From Alphaproteobacteria bacterium (lineage in GTDB: Bacteria; Desulfobacterota; Binatia; UBA12015), in NCBI GenBank assembly GCA_017853315.1, contig JAFMJW010000012.1:1-36144 (forward strand): a stretch of 36,144 nt of DNA, given 5' to 3'. Below are positions 26,277-34,227 of the stretch, piece after piece; positions within the stretch are counted from its first letter, which is position 1, and every line of letters starts with the position of its first letter. The notes under the pieces were generated by a model that was not told where the DNA came from, did not search any database, and was given only the letters and a program-made list of their open reading frames with translations. Position numbers and translations under genes: made by a program.

Positions 26277-26319
26277 GGGCCCGTCCTCCCTCGGTACGCT
26301 AGCGCGGGAAGGTTCCCGG

Positions 26320-26348
26320 TGGAAGCAGGCAGGGTCTTGGCCTAGACT
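26320..26348 (+). promoter_or_regulatory. Possible promoter of the universal stress protein gene
   Basis: TGGAAG (26320-26325), 17-bp spacer, TAGACT (26343-26348). The minus-10 box resembles others in the window; the minus-35 box is weak. A leader of about 40 bases with GGAGGG would follow. Confidence 0.35.
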
Positions 26349-26393
26349 CCCCGGGGTTCGCCGCGTCGGGTCGCGGCCGAGGAGGGTTTGGCC

Positions 26394-26861
26394 ATGCCTG
26401 GGATCAAGCGCATCGTCGTCGCGATCGACTTCTCGAAGCTCTCGCGCCAGGCCCTCGACTACGCGGTCGACCTGGCTCGCGACCTCGGCGCGCGGATCCA
26501 CGTGGTCTACGTGGTCGAGCCGATCGAGTTCACCGGCGTCGACGTCTTCGGCGGGGCGCCGCTCGCCACGCAGTCGATCGTCGAGGAGCACCTGCGCCAG
26601 GCGAAGGAGGAGATGGAGACCCTGCGCGCGAAGCGTCTCGCCGGGCTCGCCTCGGCGAAGGCGACGGTGGAGCTCGGGCGCCCGGCCGACGTCATCTGCG
26701 AGATCGGCGGAGCCGGCCGCTCGAACCTGATCGTCATCGGCACCCACGGACGCTCGGGTCTCGCCCACCTCGTGATGGGCAGCGTGGCGGAGCGGGTGGT
26801 GCGCCACGCTCTCTGCCCGGTCCTCGTCGTGCCGACGGGCGAGAGCCGGAAGAAGAAGTGA
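26394..26861 (+). CDS. Universal stress protein, UspA family, ATP-binding type
   Basis: 155 residues. ATG 26394 is chosen over a TTG 6 bases upstream because GGAGGG lies 7 bases before it. The Usp fold is complete: IKRIVVAIDFSKLSRQALDYAVDLARDLGARIHVVYVVEP at the start, and the ATP-binding signature G-x2-G-x9-G-S in GTHGRSGLAHLVMGSVAERVVRHALCPVLVVP (from residue 116). Such proteins are cytosolic dimers tied to stress survival, often bound to ATP. Divergent from the R3H ATPase gene, and 31 bases upstream of the acylase-like gene on the same strand, so a shared transcript is possible. Confidence 0.94.
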   Translation: MPGIKRIVVAIDFSKLSRQALDYAVDLARDLGARIHVVYVVEPIEFTGVDVFGGAPLATQSIVEEHLRQAKEEMETLRAKRLAGLASAKATVELGRPADVICEIGGAGRSNLIVIGTHGRSGLAHLVMGSVAERVVRHALCPVLVVPTGESRKKK

Positions 26862-26892
26862 CCCGGTTCCGGCCGGGGCGGAGCGGTCCCGC

Positions 26893-29358
26893 ATGAGTCG
26901 TCGCGGCACCCGACCCTGGGGGCCGGGCGAAGGCGACGACGTCGTCCGTCCACCGGCGGAGGGTCGTCCCTGGGGCGGGGGTGCGGCCGTCGACCTCCCG
27001 GGCGCAGCGGGTGCAGGAGAGTCGTCCCGACCCTTCGGCGGGATCGGCTGGCACGAGGCGCCGCCCGTGCCCGAACCCGCCGACGACTTGGCCGACGAGT
27101 TCGACGAGTCGGGATCGGACCGGCCTCGCGACGGTTCGAGGCGCAAGCGCGGGCGCGAGGAGCCGACGCATCCCCGCAAGCCGCTCGCGGCGCTCGGCGC
27201 CACGGTACGCGTCGTCCGGGACGAGCACGGGCTCGCGCACGTGGCGGCGAAGTCCGAGCGCGATGCATGGGCGGCGCTCGGGTGGTGCATGGCGACCGAT
27301 CGCCCGCGAGAGATGGACCTCGCGCGCCGACTCGCCCACGGCCGGGCCGCCGAGGTGTTGGGGCAGGCGTTCGTCGCGCACGACGCGCTCGTGCGCACCG
27401 CCGGCGTTCCCCGCCGAGCCGCGCTCGCGGCCTCTCGCCTCCCCGGGGCCGCCCACGACGTGATCTCGTCCTTCGCCGCCGGGGTGAACGCCGCGTTCGC
27501 GGAGCCGGGCGCCGACGAGCCCGCGACTCGCGTGATCGAGCCATGGACGATCGCGGACACGCTCGCGATCGAGGTACTGCTCGCGTTGGCGACCTCGCTC
27601 CGGACCTGGCCGACCAAGCTGGTCGTCGGCCGGTTGGCGGCCACCTGCGGGATCGAGAGGGCGCGGTGGATCGCGGGCGACCTGCCGCCGCGGCTTCCGC
27701 TCGACTCCCGCCGCGAGGCGTGGAGCGCGCTCGACCTCGCGATCGCCGACCTCGTGGCCGGGCTGCCGGTCGACGTCGCGACGGACGTCACCGCCTGGGC
27801 GGTCGCTTCGCCCGGGGAAGCCACGCTCGACGCGGTGCTCTACGCGTCGCCTGGCCTGCCGGGCACGTTCTACGAGGCGCGACTCTCGGCTCCGGGCTTC
27901 GAGGTCGTCGGCTGCGCCCCGCTCGGCGTACCGGCGTTTCACGTCGGACGGACTCGCGACGTGGCGTGGGCGGGCGTGCCGGCCCGGGTCGACGACTGCG
28001 ACGTCGTCCTCGAGGAACTCGACGGCATCGGCAACCGACGGACGCCATCGGGCTGGGAGAAGCTCGCGACGCGGCACGAGACGATCCGGGTGCGGGACGC
28101 CGAGGCGGTCTCGATCGAGGTCGCCGAGACCAGGCGGGGCCCGCTCGTGTCCCACCTCGCGCGGCAGCTCGCGGGGCGAGAGGCCGATCCGCGCGAGCCC
28201 GCCGTCGCCTTGCACTGGGGTGCCTGCACGGTGTTCTCGTCGGTGCAGGCCTGGAGCGGACTCGCGCGGGCCGGCGACGTCGCGGGTGCGATGCGCGCGG
28301 CCGAGGCCTTCGAGCGCGCGACGCAGCCCGTCCGACTCGTGCTCGCCGATCGATCGGGCCGCGTGGCGACGCGGGTCGCCGGATCCGTGCCGGTGCGCGA
28401 GGCGAACTTCCGGCTGCCCTTGCTCGGCTGGACGGGAGAGGGGGCCTGGACCTCGGTTCGATCCGTGGCCGACGGTCCCGCGACCGCGGAAGCGGGGACC
28501 CGTTCCGACGTCGTCGCGGCTTGCGGGGACGGGGCGTACGGCGGGCCCGGCGCGTCGACGTCCTGCCCGCGCCTCCGGCGCTTTCCGGAGGTGGCCCGAT
28601 CCAGCTCGGCCTGCGGATCGGGCACGGCCCTCGACGCGGTCGATCCCGTCCTGCGGGACCTCGTGCCGTGCCTGCGCGCGGCGCTCGCGGCGTCGGAGGA
28701 GCCGGGGACCGCCGAGCTCACGGCGGAGTTCGCTTCCTTCGACGGCGAGATCCGGCCCGCCGATCGCGCGGCGGCGGTCGCGATCGCGGCGGTGTACCAC
28801 TTCCTGCCCCGCGACCTGTTTCCTGCCGCGACGTTCGGCCCGCTGGCGTCGTTCCCGCGACTCGCGCTGCCGGTGGTCGAGAGGATCCTGCTCGCGCCGA
28901 CGTCGCCCTGGTTCGCCGACCCGGGTGCGCGCGACCGCGCGGTCGCGGCGGCGCTGCTGAGCGCCTCGGCCTGGCTCGGGCAAGCGGAGTCCGCCGGTGG
29001 CCGCCGTGCCTGCGAGGCCTTGTTCCGGTCTCCCGGGGACGAGGTGTCGGGCGGCGGTGCCGAGGATCCCTCCGGGCTCCGGGGCCGTCCGTTCCCGGGC
29101 TGCGGGACGCCGTCGGTGCTCGCGATGCTCGACTGGCACGGCCAGGCACCGCCGTTCGCGGTGACGCTCGCCCCGGCTCTCCGTGCGGGCTGCTCGCTCT
29201 CGGCCGATCACATGCTCCTCGCGTCTCCCGTCGAGCCGGACGGCTCCGGAGGGCATCCCTCCCACGATCGAGCGCCCGGACTCGCCCCGGGACAGGCTCA
29301 CGCGATCGACCTCGGCTCGCCGGCCGAGGGCGAGATCGTGGACCTCGTGGCGGGCTGA
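26893..29358 (+). CDS. Penicillin-acylase-fold protein without the catalytic serine (likely pseudoenzyme)
   Basis: 821 residues from ATG 26893. Residues 1-95 are hydrophilic, mixed-charge sequence with no signal peptide, although acylases of this family are normally exported. From about residue 100 the alpha-subunit pattern is clear: TVRVVRDEHGLAHVAAKSERDAWAALGWCMATDRPREMDLARRLAHGRAAEVLG. The beta subunit should begin with a G-S-N-x-W block after autocleavage; here it is D298-V299-T300-A301-W302, so the Ser nucleophile is Val. The usual NDPHL block after it is also lost (LYASPGLPGT). Family features resume in FYEARLSAPGFEVVGCAPLGVPAFHVGRTRDVAWA. Autoprocessing and amidase activity are therefore unlikely unless Thr300 takes over. 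The transporter gene starts 13 bases later. Confidence 0.8.
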   Translation: MSRRGTRPWGPGEGDDVVRPPAEGRPWGGGAAVDLPGAAGAGESSRPFGGIGWHEAPPVPEPADDLADEFDESGSDRPRDGSRRKRGREEPTHPRKPLAALGATVRVVRDEHGLAHVAAKSERDAWAALGWCMATDRPREMDLARRLAHGRAAEVLGQAFVAHDALVRTAGVPRRAALAASRLPGAAHDVISSFAAGVNAAFAEPGADEPATRVIEPWTIADTLAIEVLLALATSLRTWPTKLVVGRLAATCGIERARWIAGDLPPRLPLDSRREAWSALDLAIADLVAGLPVDVATDVTAWAVASPGEATLDAVLYASPGLPGTFYEARLSAPGFEVVGCAPLGVPAFHVGRTRDVAWAGVPARVDDCDVVLEELDGIGNRRTPSGWEKLATRHETIRVRDAEAVSIEVAETRRGPLVSHLARQLAGREADPREPAVALHWGACTVFSSVQAWSGLARAGDVAGAMRAAEAFERATQPVRLVLADRSGRVATRVAGSVPVREANFRLPLLGWTGEGAWTSVRSVADGPATAEAGTRSDVVAACGDGAYGGPGASTSCPRLRRFPEVARSSSACGSGTALDAVDPVLRDLVPCLRAALAASEEPGTAELTAEFASFDGEIRPADRAAAVAIAAVYHFLPRDLFPAATFGPLASFPRLALPVVERILLAPTSPWFADPGARDRAVAAALLSASAWLGQAESAGGRRACEALFRSPGDEVSGGGAEDPSGLRGRPFPGCGTPSVLAMLDWHGQAPPFAVTLAPALRAGCSLSADHMLLASPVEPDGSGGHPSHDRAPGLAPGQAHAIDLGSPAEGEIVDLVAG

Positions 29359-29371
29359 GAAAGGCTCTCCC

Positions 29372-30580
29372 TTGTCGCTCTCCCGCGCTCTCCTCCTGAT
29401 CGCGCTCGTCGTGATCTTCCCGCTGCAGTGGTTCGGCGTGCTCGCGTTCGGCGGGCACGCCGGGCACGTCGTGCACGCGGTGTCCGCCGGGCTCGCGATC
29501 TTCGGGGCGGCCTTCCTGCTGTCGTGGGCCGCGGAGGCCGGGCAGGTGGACATCCCGCAGGCGCTCGCGCTCGCCTTCCTCGCCCTGGTCGCGGTCCTGC
29601 CCGAGTACGCGGTCGACCTCTACTTCGCCTACACCGCCGGGTCGCAGCCCGAGTACGCGCCGTTCGCCACCGCGAACATGACGGGCGCGAACCGGCTGCT
29701 GATCGGGCTCGGCTGGCCGGCGGTGGTCGCGGCGCTGTGGCTCGCCCGCCGGGAGCGCTCGATCTCGCTCGACCGCGGCGAGATGCTGGAACTCACCTGC
29801 CTCGCCCTCGCGACGCTCTACGCGCTGTTCGTCGCGTGGAAGGGGACGCTCGGGCTGGTCGACGCGATCCTGCTGCTGGCACTCTTCGTCTACTACATGG
29901 TCTCGGCGGCACGGAGCGGACACCAGGAGGTCGAGCTCGACGGCGTCCCCGGGGCGCTCGCCGAGCGACTGCCGACCGCCGGTCGCCGTGCGGCCGTGAT
30001 CGGGCTCTTCCTGCTCGCCGGTGCCACGATCGTCTCCGCGGCCGAGCCCTTCGCCGAGGCGCTGCTCGGCATCGGCCGACAGTTCGGGGTCGAGGAGTTC
30101 CTGCTCGTCCAGTGGCTCGCGCCGCTCGCCTCGGAGTCCCCGGAGTTCATCGTCTCGATCATCTTCGCGATGACCGGCAAGGCCGGCGCGGGACTGCGCG
30201 CTCTGCTCTCTTCCAAGGTGAACCAGTGGACGCTGCTCGTCGGCATGCTGCCGGTCGCCTACTCGCTCGGCGGCGCCGGGCCGCAACCGCTCCACTTCGA
30301 TGCGCGCCAGGTCGAGGAAGTCTTCCTCACCGCGGCGCAGTCGCTCTTCGCGCTCGTGGTGCTGTCGAACTTCAAGTTCAACCTCGCGGAGGCCGGCATG
30401 CTCGCCGTCCTCTTCCTGGCCCAGCTGTTCTCGCCCGACCCCGAGCAGCGGACCTGGTTCTCGTGGGCCTACGTCGCGGCGTCCGTGCTGCTCCTCGCGT
30501 GGAGCTCCGAGCACCGGGAGGGAATGGTCGACATCCTGACCCAGCGACGTCGCGGCGCCGCCGGGCACGGCGGGGCCTGA
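29372..30580 (+). CDS. CaCA-type cation/calcium exchanger, integral membrane
   Basis: 402 residues from TTG 29372, with AGAAAGG 8 bases upstream; longer frames run into the acylase-like gene. About 10-11 hydrophobic segments. Two inverted alpha-repeat motifs of the sodium/calcium exchanger family are visible: ALVAVLPEYAVDLYFAY with TANMTGANRLLIG, and WLAPLASESPEFIVSII with LLSSKVNQWTLLVG. The PE and acidic residues inside helices are the ion ligands in known exchangers. A short cytosolic loop (SGHQEVELDGVPG) separates the halves. It should swap Ca2+ or another divalent ion for Na+ or H+ across the inner membrane. The 13-base gap to the upstream gene implies cotranscription. Confidence 0.87.
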   Translation: MSLSRALLLIALVVIFPLQWFGVLAFGGHAGHVVHAVSAGLAIFGAAFLLSWAAEAGQVDIPQALALAFLALVAVLPEYAVDLYFAYTAGSQPEYAPFATANMTGANRLLIGLGWPAVVAALWLARRERSISLDRGEMLELTCLALATLYALFVAWKGTLGLVDAILLLALFVYYMVSAARSGHQEVELDGVPGALAERLPTAGRRAAVIGLFLLAGATIVSAAEPFAEALLGIGRQFGVEEFLLVQWLAPLASESPEFIVSIIFAMTGKAGAGLRALLSSKVNQWTLLVGMLPVAYSLGGAGPQPLHFDARQVEEVFLTAAQSLFALVVLSNFKFNLAEAGMLAVLFLAQLFSPDPEQRTWFSWAYVAASVLLLAWSSEHREGMVDILTQRRRGAAGHGGA

Positions 30581-30647
30581 GGCCGACGAGAGGCCCCCGG
30601 CCGAGGACGCTCGGCCATCGCGCCGCGCCCGTCGGACGGATCCGCCT

Positions 30648-31874
30648 TCAGTCCAGCAGGCCGTCGGCGCGCAGCGCGTCGATCCGCGCCTGGTCGTAGC
30701 CCAGCACGTCGCGCAGCACCTCGTCGGTGTGCTGGCCGAGGCAGGGAGCAGCGGACTGAACCTCGACCGGGCTCTCGTGCAGGCGGTACGGGATGCCGGC
30801 GTGGCGCCGGACGCCGACCTCGGGATGCGGCAGCTCGACCCAGAAGTCTCGGCCGGACAGGTGCGGGTCGCCGTCGAGGTCGCGCGCGTTCATCACGGTG
30901 AACGCGCCCACGCGCACGGCCTGCAGGGCGGCGGTGACTTCCTCGGGCGTGCGCGAGGAGCACCACTCGCCGAGGAGTGCGTCGAGCGCGGCCTCGTTGC
31001 GCTTGCGGTCGGCCGCGGCCGCGAAGCGGGCGTCGCCGGCGAGGGCGGGATCGACGACCGAGCAGAGCGCGCGCCACTCGTCCTCGTCGACGACCGCGAT
31101 CGAGACCCATCGGTCCTCGCCGGCGCAGCGGTAGACCGCGTGGGGCGACCACTGAGGGTCGTGGTTGCCGTGGCGTCCGGGAGTCGCCCCGGCCATCGTC
31201 TGCGAGAGGATGCCCTCGGGCAGCAGCGCCATCGTCCCCTCCCACTGCGAGAGGTCGATGTACTGGCCTTCTCCGGTGCGGCGTCGGTGGAAGAGGGCGG
31301 CCAGCACCGCGACCGCGCCGTGGAGTCCTCCGGTCGGGTCGCCGTAGGAGATGCCGACGTGCATCGGGCGCCACTCCGGGTAGCCGGTGAGAGACGAGAA
31401 TCCCGACAGCGGCACCTGCGCGGGGCCGTAGGACACGTACTCGGCCTCGGGCCCGGTCGCGCCGTAGCCCGAGAGCGAGATCATGACGAGGTCGGGGCGA
31501 AGCGCGCGGCAGACCTCCCAGCCGAGCCCGAGGCGGTCCATCACGCCGGCCGCGAAGTTCTCGACCACGACGTCGCTCCTGCGCACCAGGTCGCGTGCGA
31601 CCTCGAGCGCGCGCTCGTCCTTCAGGTTGAGCGCGAGGCTCTTCTTCCCCTGGTTGTACTGGTTGAAGTAGCCCGACCGGTTCGGTCCGGGCTGGAAGTC
31701 GGGCCAGGGCGGCAGCATCCGCGTCACGCAGACGCGCGAGGCGGTTTCGACGCGGACCACCTCGGCCCCGAGGTGGGCGAGCTGCAGCGTGCAGAACGGC
31801 CCGGCCCAGACCCACGTGAAGTCGGCGACCCGCAGCCCTTCGAGGGGGCGGCGTCGAGCGGCCCGCGGCTTCAA
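30648..31874 (-). CDS. CaiB/BaiF (class III) CoA-transferase, catalytic subunit
   Basis: 408 residues from TTG 31874; its TTGA overlaps the stop of the upstream gene. It starts PLEGLRVADFTWVWAGPFCTLQLAHLGAEVVRVE, followed by NQYNQGKKSLALNLK, DVVVENFAAGVMDRLGLG, SLSGYGATGPEAEY, and the catalytic loop GISYGDPTGGLHG with Asp179 at the position of the acyl-anhydride-forming aspartate of family III enzymes. The small domain follows (RKRNEAALDALLGEW). It would shift CoA between carboxylic acids, as in degradation of aromatic, carnitine-like or dicarboxylic compounds. The C-terminal GQHTDEVLRDVLGYDQARIDALRADG is typical. The substrate is unknown. Convergent with the exchanger gene, 67 bases away. 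Confidence 0.93.
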   Translation of the reverse strand: MKPRAARRRPLEGLRVADFTWVWAGPFCTLQLAHLGAEVVRVETASRVCVTRMLPPWPDFQPGPNRSGYFNQYNQGKKSLALNLKDERALEVARDLVRRSDVVVENFAAGVMDRLGLGWEVCRALRPDLVMISLSGYGATGPEAEYVSYGPAQVPLSGFSSLTGYPEWRPMHVGISYGDPTGGLHGAVAVLAALFHRRRTGEGQYIDLSQWEGTMALLPEGILSQTMAGATPGRHGNHDPQWSPHAVYRCAGEDRWVSIAVVDEDEWRALCSVVDPALAGDARFAAAADRKRNEAALDALLGEWCSSRTPEEVTAALQAVRVGAFTVMNARDLDGDPHLSGRDFWVELPHPEVGVRRHAGIPYRLHESPVEVQSAAPCLGQHTDEVLRDVLGYDQARIDALRADGLLD

Positions 31875-33094
31875 GCGACCACCCCGTCCGCCCGCAGCCG
31901 GACGACGTCGCCGTCCGCGTAGCCGAGCTCCGCGAGGACCTCGTCGGTGTGCTCGCCGAGTCGCGGCGCGCGACGACGGATGCGCCACGGGGTCGCCGAG
32001 TGGCGGTAGGGCGCACCGGGCATCGTCACCGGGCTCCCGTCGGGATCCGCGACGGTCGCGAAGAAGCCGCGCGCCTTCAGGTGCTTCGAGTCGAGCAGGT
32101 CGCCCATGGTCGAGACCGGCGCGAACGGGATCCGCCGCGCCTGGGCCGCGTGGTAGAGGTCCGCGACGGTCCACTCGGAGGCGACCTCGTTCAGGAAGAT
32201 CGAGAGTGCGTCCCAGTTCGCCGCGCGGGTCATCCGGTTCTCGAACAGCTCCATCTGCGACCACTCCGGCGTGCCGATCATCTCGACGAACCGGTGCCAC
32301 TGGTGTTCCTCGACGCAGCAGATGAAGATCCAGCCGTCCTTGCACTCGAGGAAGTCGAGCGGCTGGATCGGCTTCTGGCCGAGCCGGGAGGCGACGAGTC
32401 CCATGTACGGCAGGAATTCGTAGGTCATCTCGAGGATCGAGGTGATGCACTCCTGGGCCGAGATCTCGACGAGCTGTCCCTCGCCGCTGCCGAGGCGCTC
32501 GTAGAGCGCACCGAGCGACGCGACCGCCGCGTTCAGCCCGGCCTGGAATCCCGCCTGCTGGCCGAAGGCCTTGAGCGGCGGCAGGTCGTCGCTGCCGGGC
32601 CCGCCGCCGTTCAGGGCCGCGAGGCCGCCCGCGCACCAGAGGTTCAGGTCGTGCGCGTGCAGTTCGCGATGGGGGCCGTCGAGTCCGAACGGGCTGATCG
32701 ACGTGACGACGAGCCCCGGCCGTCGCGCGCGCAACTCGCCGTCGTCGAGGCCTCGGGCCGCGATCGAGGCGGGCGGCACGTCGTGGACGAGCAGGTCGGC
32801 CCGGTCGGCGAGGCGCGCGAGGATCTCCTGCCCGGCGGCCCGGTCGAGGTCGACCGCGATGCCGCGCTTGTTCGTGTTCAGGTACAGGAAGAGGCCGCTC
32901 GCGTCGGGGTTCTCCCGGCCGCCCGCGAAGGGCCCGCGACGGCGCGCAGTGTCGCCGCGGGGGTGCTCGATCTTCACCACCTCGGCGCCGAGGTCGGCGA
33001 GCTGCTTGGACGCGTAGGCCGCGGCGACGAAGTCGCCGCACTCGACGACGCGGACCCCGCCCAGGGCGTCGCGGCTCGGCGGGTTCGCGGACAT
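31871..33094 (-). CDS. CaiB/BaiF CoA-transferase, partner subunit lacking the catalytic Asp
   Basis: 407 residues from ATG 33094; earlier starts in the frame are opposite the small gene and rejected. Same fold as the downstream gene: GGVRVVECGDFVAAAYASKQLADLGAEVVKIEHPRGD, FLYLNTNKRGIAVDL, LLVHDVPPASIAARGL, TSISPFGLDGPHRE. At the position where the partner has GD (Asp179), this chain has GQ (Gln179, in KAFGQQAGFQAG), so it cannot form the covalent aspartyl intermediate. By analogy with two-subunit family III enzymes such as BbsEF, it may be the non-catalytic half of a heteromer. Its stop overlaps the TTG start of the partner, which suggests coupled translation in equal amounts. Confidence 0.9.
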   Translation of the reverse strand: MSANPPSRDALGGVRVVECGDFVAAAYASKQLADLGAEVVKIEHPRGDTARRRGPFAGGRENPDASGLFLYLNTNKRGIAVDLDRAAGQEILARLADRADLLVHDVPPASIAARGLDDGELRARRPGLVVTSISPFGLDGPHRELHAHDLNLWCAGGLAALNGGGPGSDDLPPLKAFGQQAGFQAGLNAAVASLGALYERLGSGEGQLVEISAQECITSILEMTYEFLPYMGLVASRLGQKPIQPLDFLECKDGWIFICCVEEHQWHRFVEMIGTPEWSQMELFENRMTRAANWDALSIFLNEVASEWTVADLYHAAQARRIPFAPVSTMGDLLDSKHLKARGFFATVADPDGSPVTMPGAPYRHSATPWRIRRRAPRLGEHTDEVLAELGYADGDVVRLRADGVVA

Positions 33095-33102
33095 CGCGGA
33101 AC

Positions 33103-33363
33103 TCAGGCCGCCGTCTCGGCGGGCAGGCTCGCGAGCAGCTCCTCGGCGCGCTCCGGCTCCGGCAGGCGGCCGAGCAGGACGACCAGGTCGGTGTGGGCGA
33201 ACCGCTTGCCGTCCCACTCCCGGACGGTGCGCCACTCGCCGCCGCCGTCGCCCGGGGCGAGCACGCGGACGACGCCGGCCTCGGTGAGTCCGACGGCGGC
33301 CCGCCCGTGCGGGGTCGTCGCGAACTGCACGTAGCCCTGCTTCGAAATCGTGACGAGGTACAT
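33103..33363 (-). CDS. Small protein of unknown function, 86 residues
   Basis: From ATG 33363 to TGA 33103. Starts MYLVTISKQGYVQFATTPHGRAAVGLTEAG, then a strand VVRVLAPGDGGGEWRTVREWDGKRF and a helical end LPEPERAEELLASLPAE. Codon bias is strong and there is no signal peptide. It is 8 bases upstream of the CoA-transferase pair, so probably the first gene of that operon. No known domain is recognised. It has no Shine-Dalgarno; TAGACC ends 7 bases before the ATG. Confidence 0.7.
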   Translation of the reverse strand: MYLVTISKQGYVQFATTPHGRAAVGLTEAGVVRVLAPGDGGGEWRTVREWDGKRFAHTDLVVLLGRLPEPERAEELLASLPAETAA

Positions 33364-33370
33364 CGGTGCC

Positions 33371-33400
33371 GGTCTACACGGGATCGGCCCGCGCGGGCAA
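33371..33400 (-). promoter_or_regulatory. Predicted leaderless promoter of the CoA-transferase operon
   Basis: Minus strand: TTGCCC (33400-33395), 18-bp spacer, TAGACC (33376-33371), then 7 bases to the ATG at 33363. The same minus-35 sequence and spacer occur in the divergent coaE promoter. Confidence 0.45.
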
Positions 33401-33479
33401 GGCGGGCGCGGACGACGGCCCCGGGCGTCGGCGACGCGCCGCGGTCGCGGGGGGGCTCGGGCGGCGAGCGTCGAGCGGC

Positions 33480-33509
33480 TTGCCCGGGCCCCGCGCCGGC
33501 CGCTAGGGC
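33480..33509 (+). promoter_or_regulatory. Predicted leaderless promoter of coaE
   Basis: TTGCCC (33480-33485), 18-bp spacer, TAGGGC (33504-33509), then 8 bases to the GTG at 33518. No Shine-Dalgarno lies before this GTG. Confidence 0.45.
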
Positions 33510-33517
33510 GTCGAGCC

Positions 33518-34123
33518 GTGGTTCGCGCGGGCCTGACGGGCGGGATCGCCTGCGGCAAGAGCCTCGTTGCAGGCTTCCTGCGGGAGATGGGAGCAGCGGT
33601 GGTCGACGACGACGTCGCGGCGCGCGACGCGGTCCGACCGGGCTCGGAGGCTCTCGCGGCCGTCGTGGAGGAGTTCGGCCGCGACGTGCTGCTGCCCGAC
33701 GGCTCGCTGGACCGACCGAAGCTCGGGCGCGTGGTGTTCGCGGACGACGCGAAGCGACGCAAGCTCATGTCGATCACGTTCCCGGCGATCGGGCGGCTCC
33801 TGCTCGAGCGCTTTGCCGCAGCCGAGGCCTTGGGCGCGCCCGTCGTGCTCTACGAGTCGGCGCTGCTCGTCGAGAACGGCCAGGCCGACGCCTGGCGGCC
33901 GCTCGTCGTCGTGACGACGACGCCTGCGGTCCAGTTGCGGCGCCTGTGCGAGCGCAACGGGCTCAGCCCCGACGAGGCGCGCGACCGGGTGCGATCCCAG
34001 ATGCCGCTCGAGGAGAAGGCGAAGCTCGCCGACTTCGTGATCGAGAACGCCGGCCCCCCGGGCGAGACCCGCGCGCGGTGCGCCGAGGTCTGGGCTGAAC
34101 TCCTCGCGAGATCGACGGGGTAG
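33518..34123 (+). CDS. coaE: Dephospho-CoA kinase
   Basis: 201 residues, the normal size. GTG 33518 directly precedes the P-loop strand: MVRAGLTGGIACGKSLVAGFLREMG (Walker A, residues 8-15). It is followed by AVVDDDVAARDAVRPGSEAL, the KLGRVVFADDAKRRKLMSITFPAI block, VVLYESALLVENG, and QMPLEEKAKLADFVIENAG, all standard for CoaE. It adds the 3'-phosphate to dephospho-CoA, the last step of CoA synthesis, in the cytosol. Longer starts in the frame add unconserved Arg/Gly sequence. A TTGCCC/TAGGGC pair suggests a leaderless transcript. Its placement opposite CoA-transferase genes is probably coincidental. Convergent with groL. Confidence 0.95.
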   Translation: MVRAGLTGGIACGKSLVAGFLREMGAAVVDDDVAARDAVRPGSEALAAVVEEFGRDVLLPDGSLDRPKLGRVVFADDAKRRKLMSITFPAIGRLLLERFAAAEALGAPVVLYESALLVENGQADAWRPLVVVTTTPAVQLRRLCERNGLSPDEARDRVRSQMPLEEKAKLADFVIENAGPPGETRARCAEVWAELLARSTG

Positions 34124-34170
34124 GCCGGCGCAGCGCGGCCCGTCGCCGGCGAGGGGGGACCCACGAAGAA

Positions 34171-34198
34171 GGGGCCGGCACCTCGCGGCGCCGGCCCC
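34171..34198 (-). terminator. Terminator between groL and coaE, probably bidirectional
   Basis: GGGGCCGGC (34171-34179) and GCCGGCCCC (34190-34198) form a perfect 9-bp stem with a 10-base loop. Read in the groL direction, TTCTTCG follows the stem, giving a modest T-rich end; in the coaE direction no T run follows. Confidence 0.65.
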
Positions 34199-34227
34199 CC
34201 GGGTCCGGACGTGTCGTCGGGAGCGTC

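Noticed and set aside
26277-27824. Long in-frame N-terminal extension of the R3H ATPase
   Set aside because: It runs antisense through the stress-protein and acylase-like genes, and the GTG at 26276 has a good Shine-Dalgarno.
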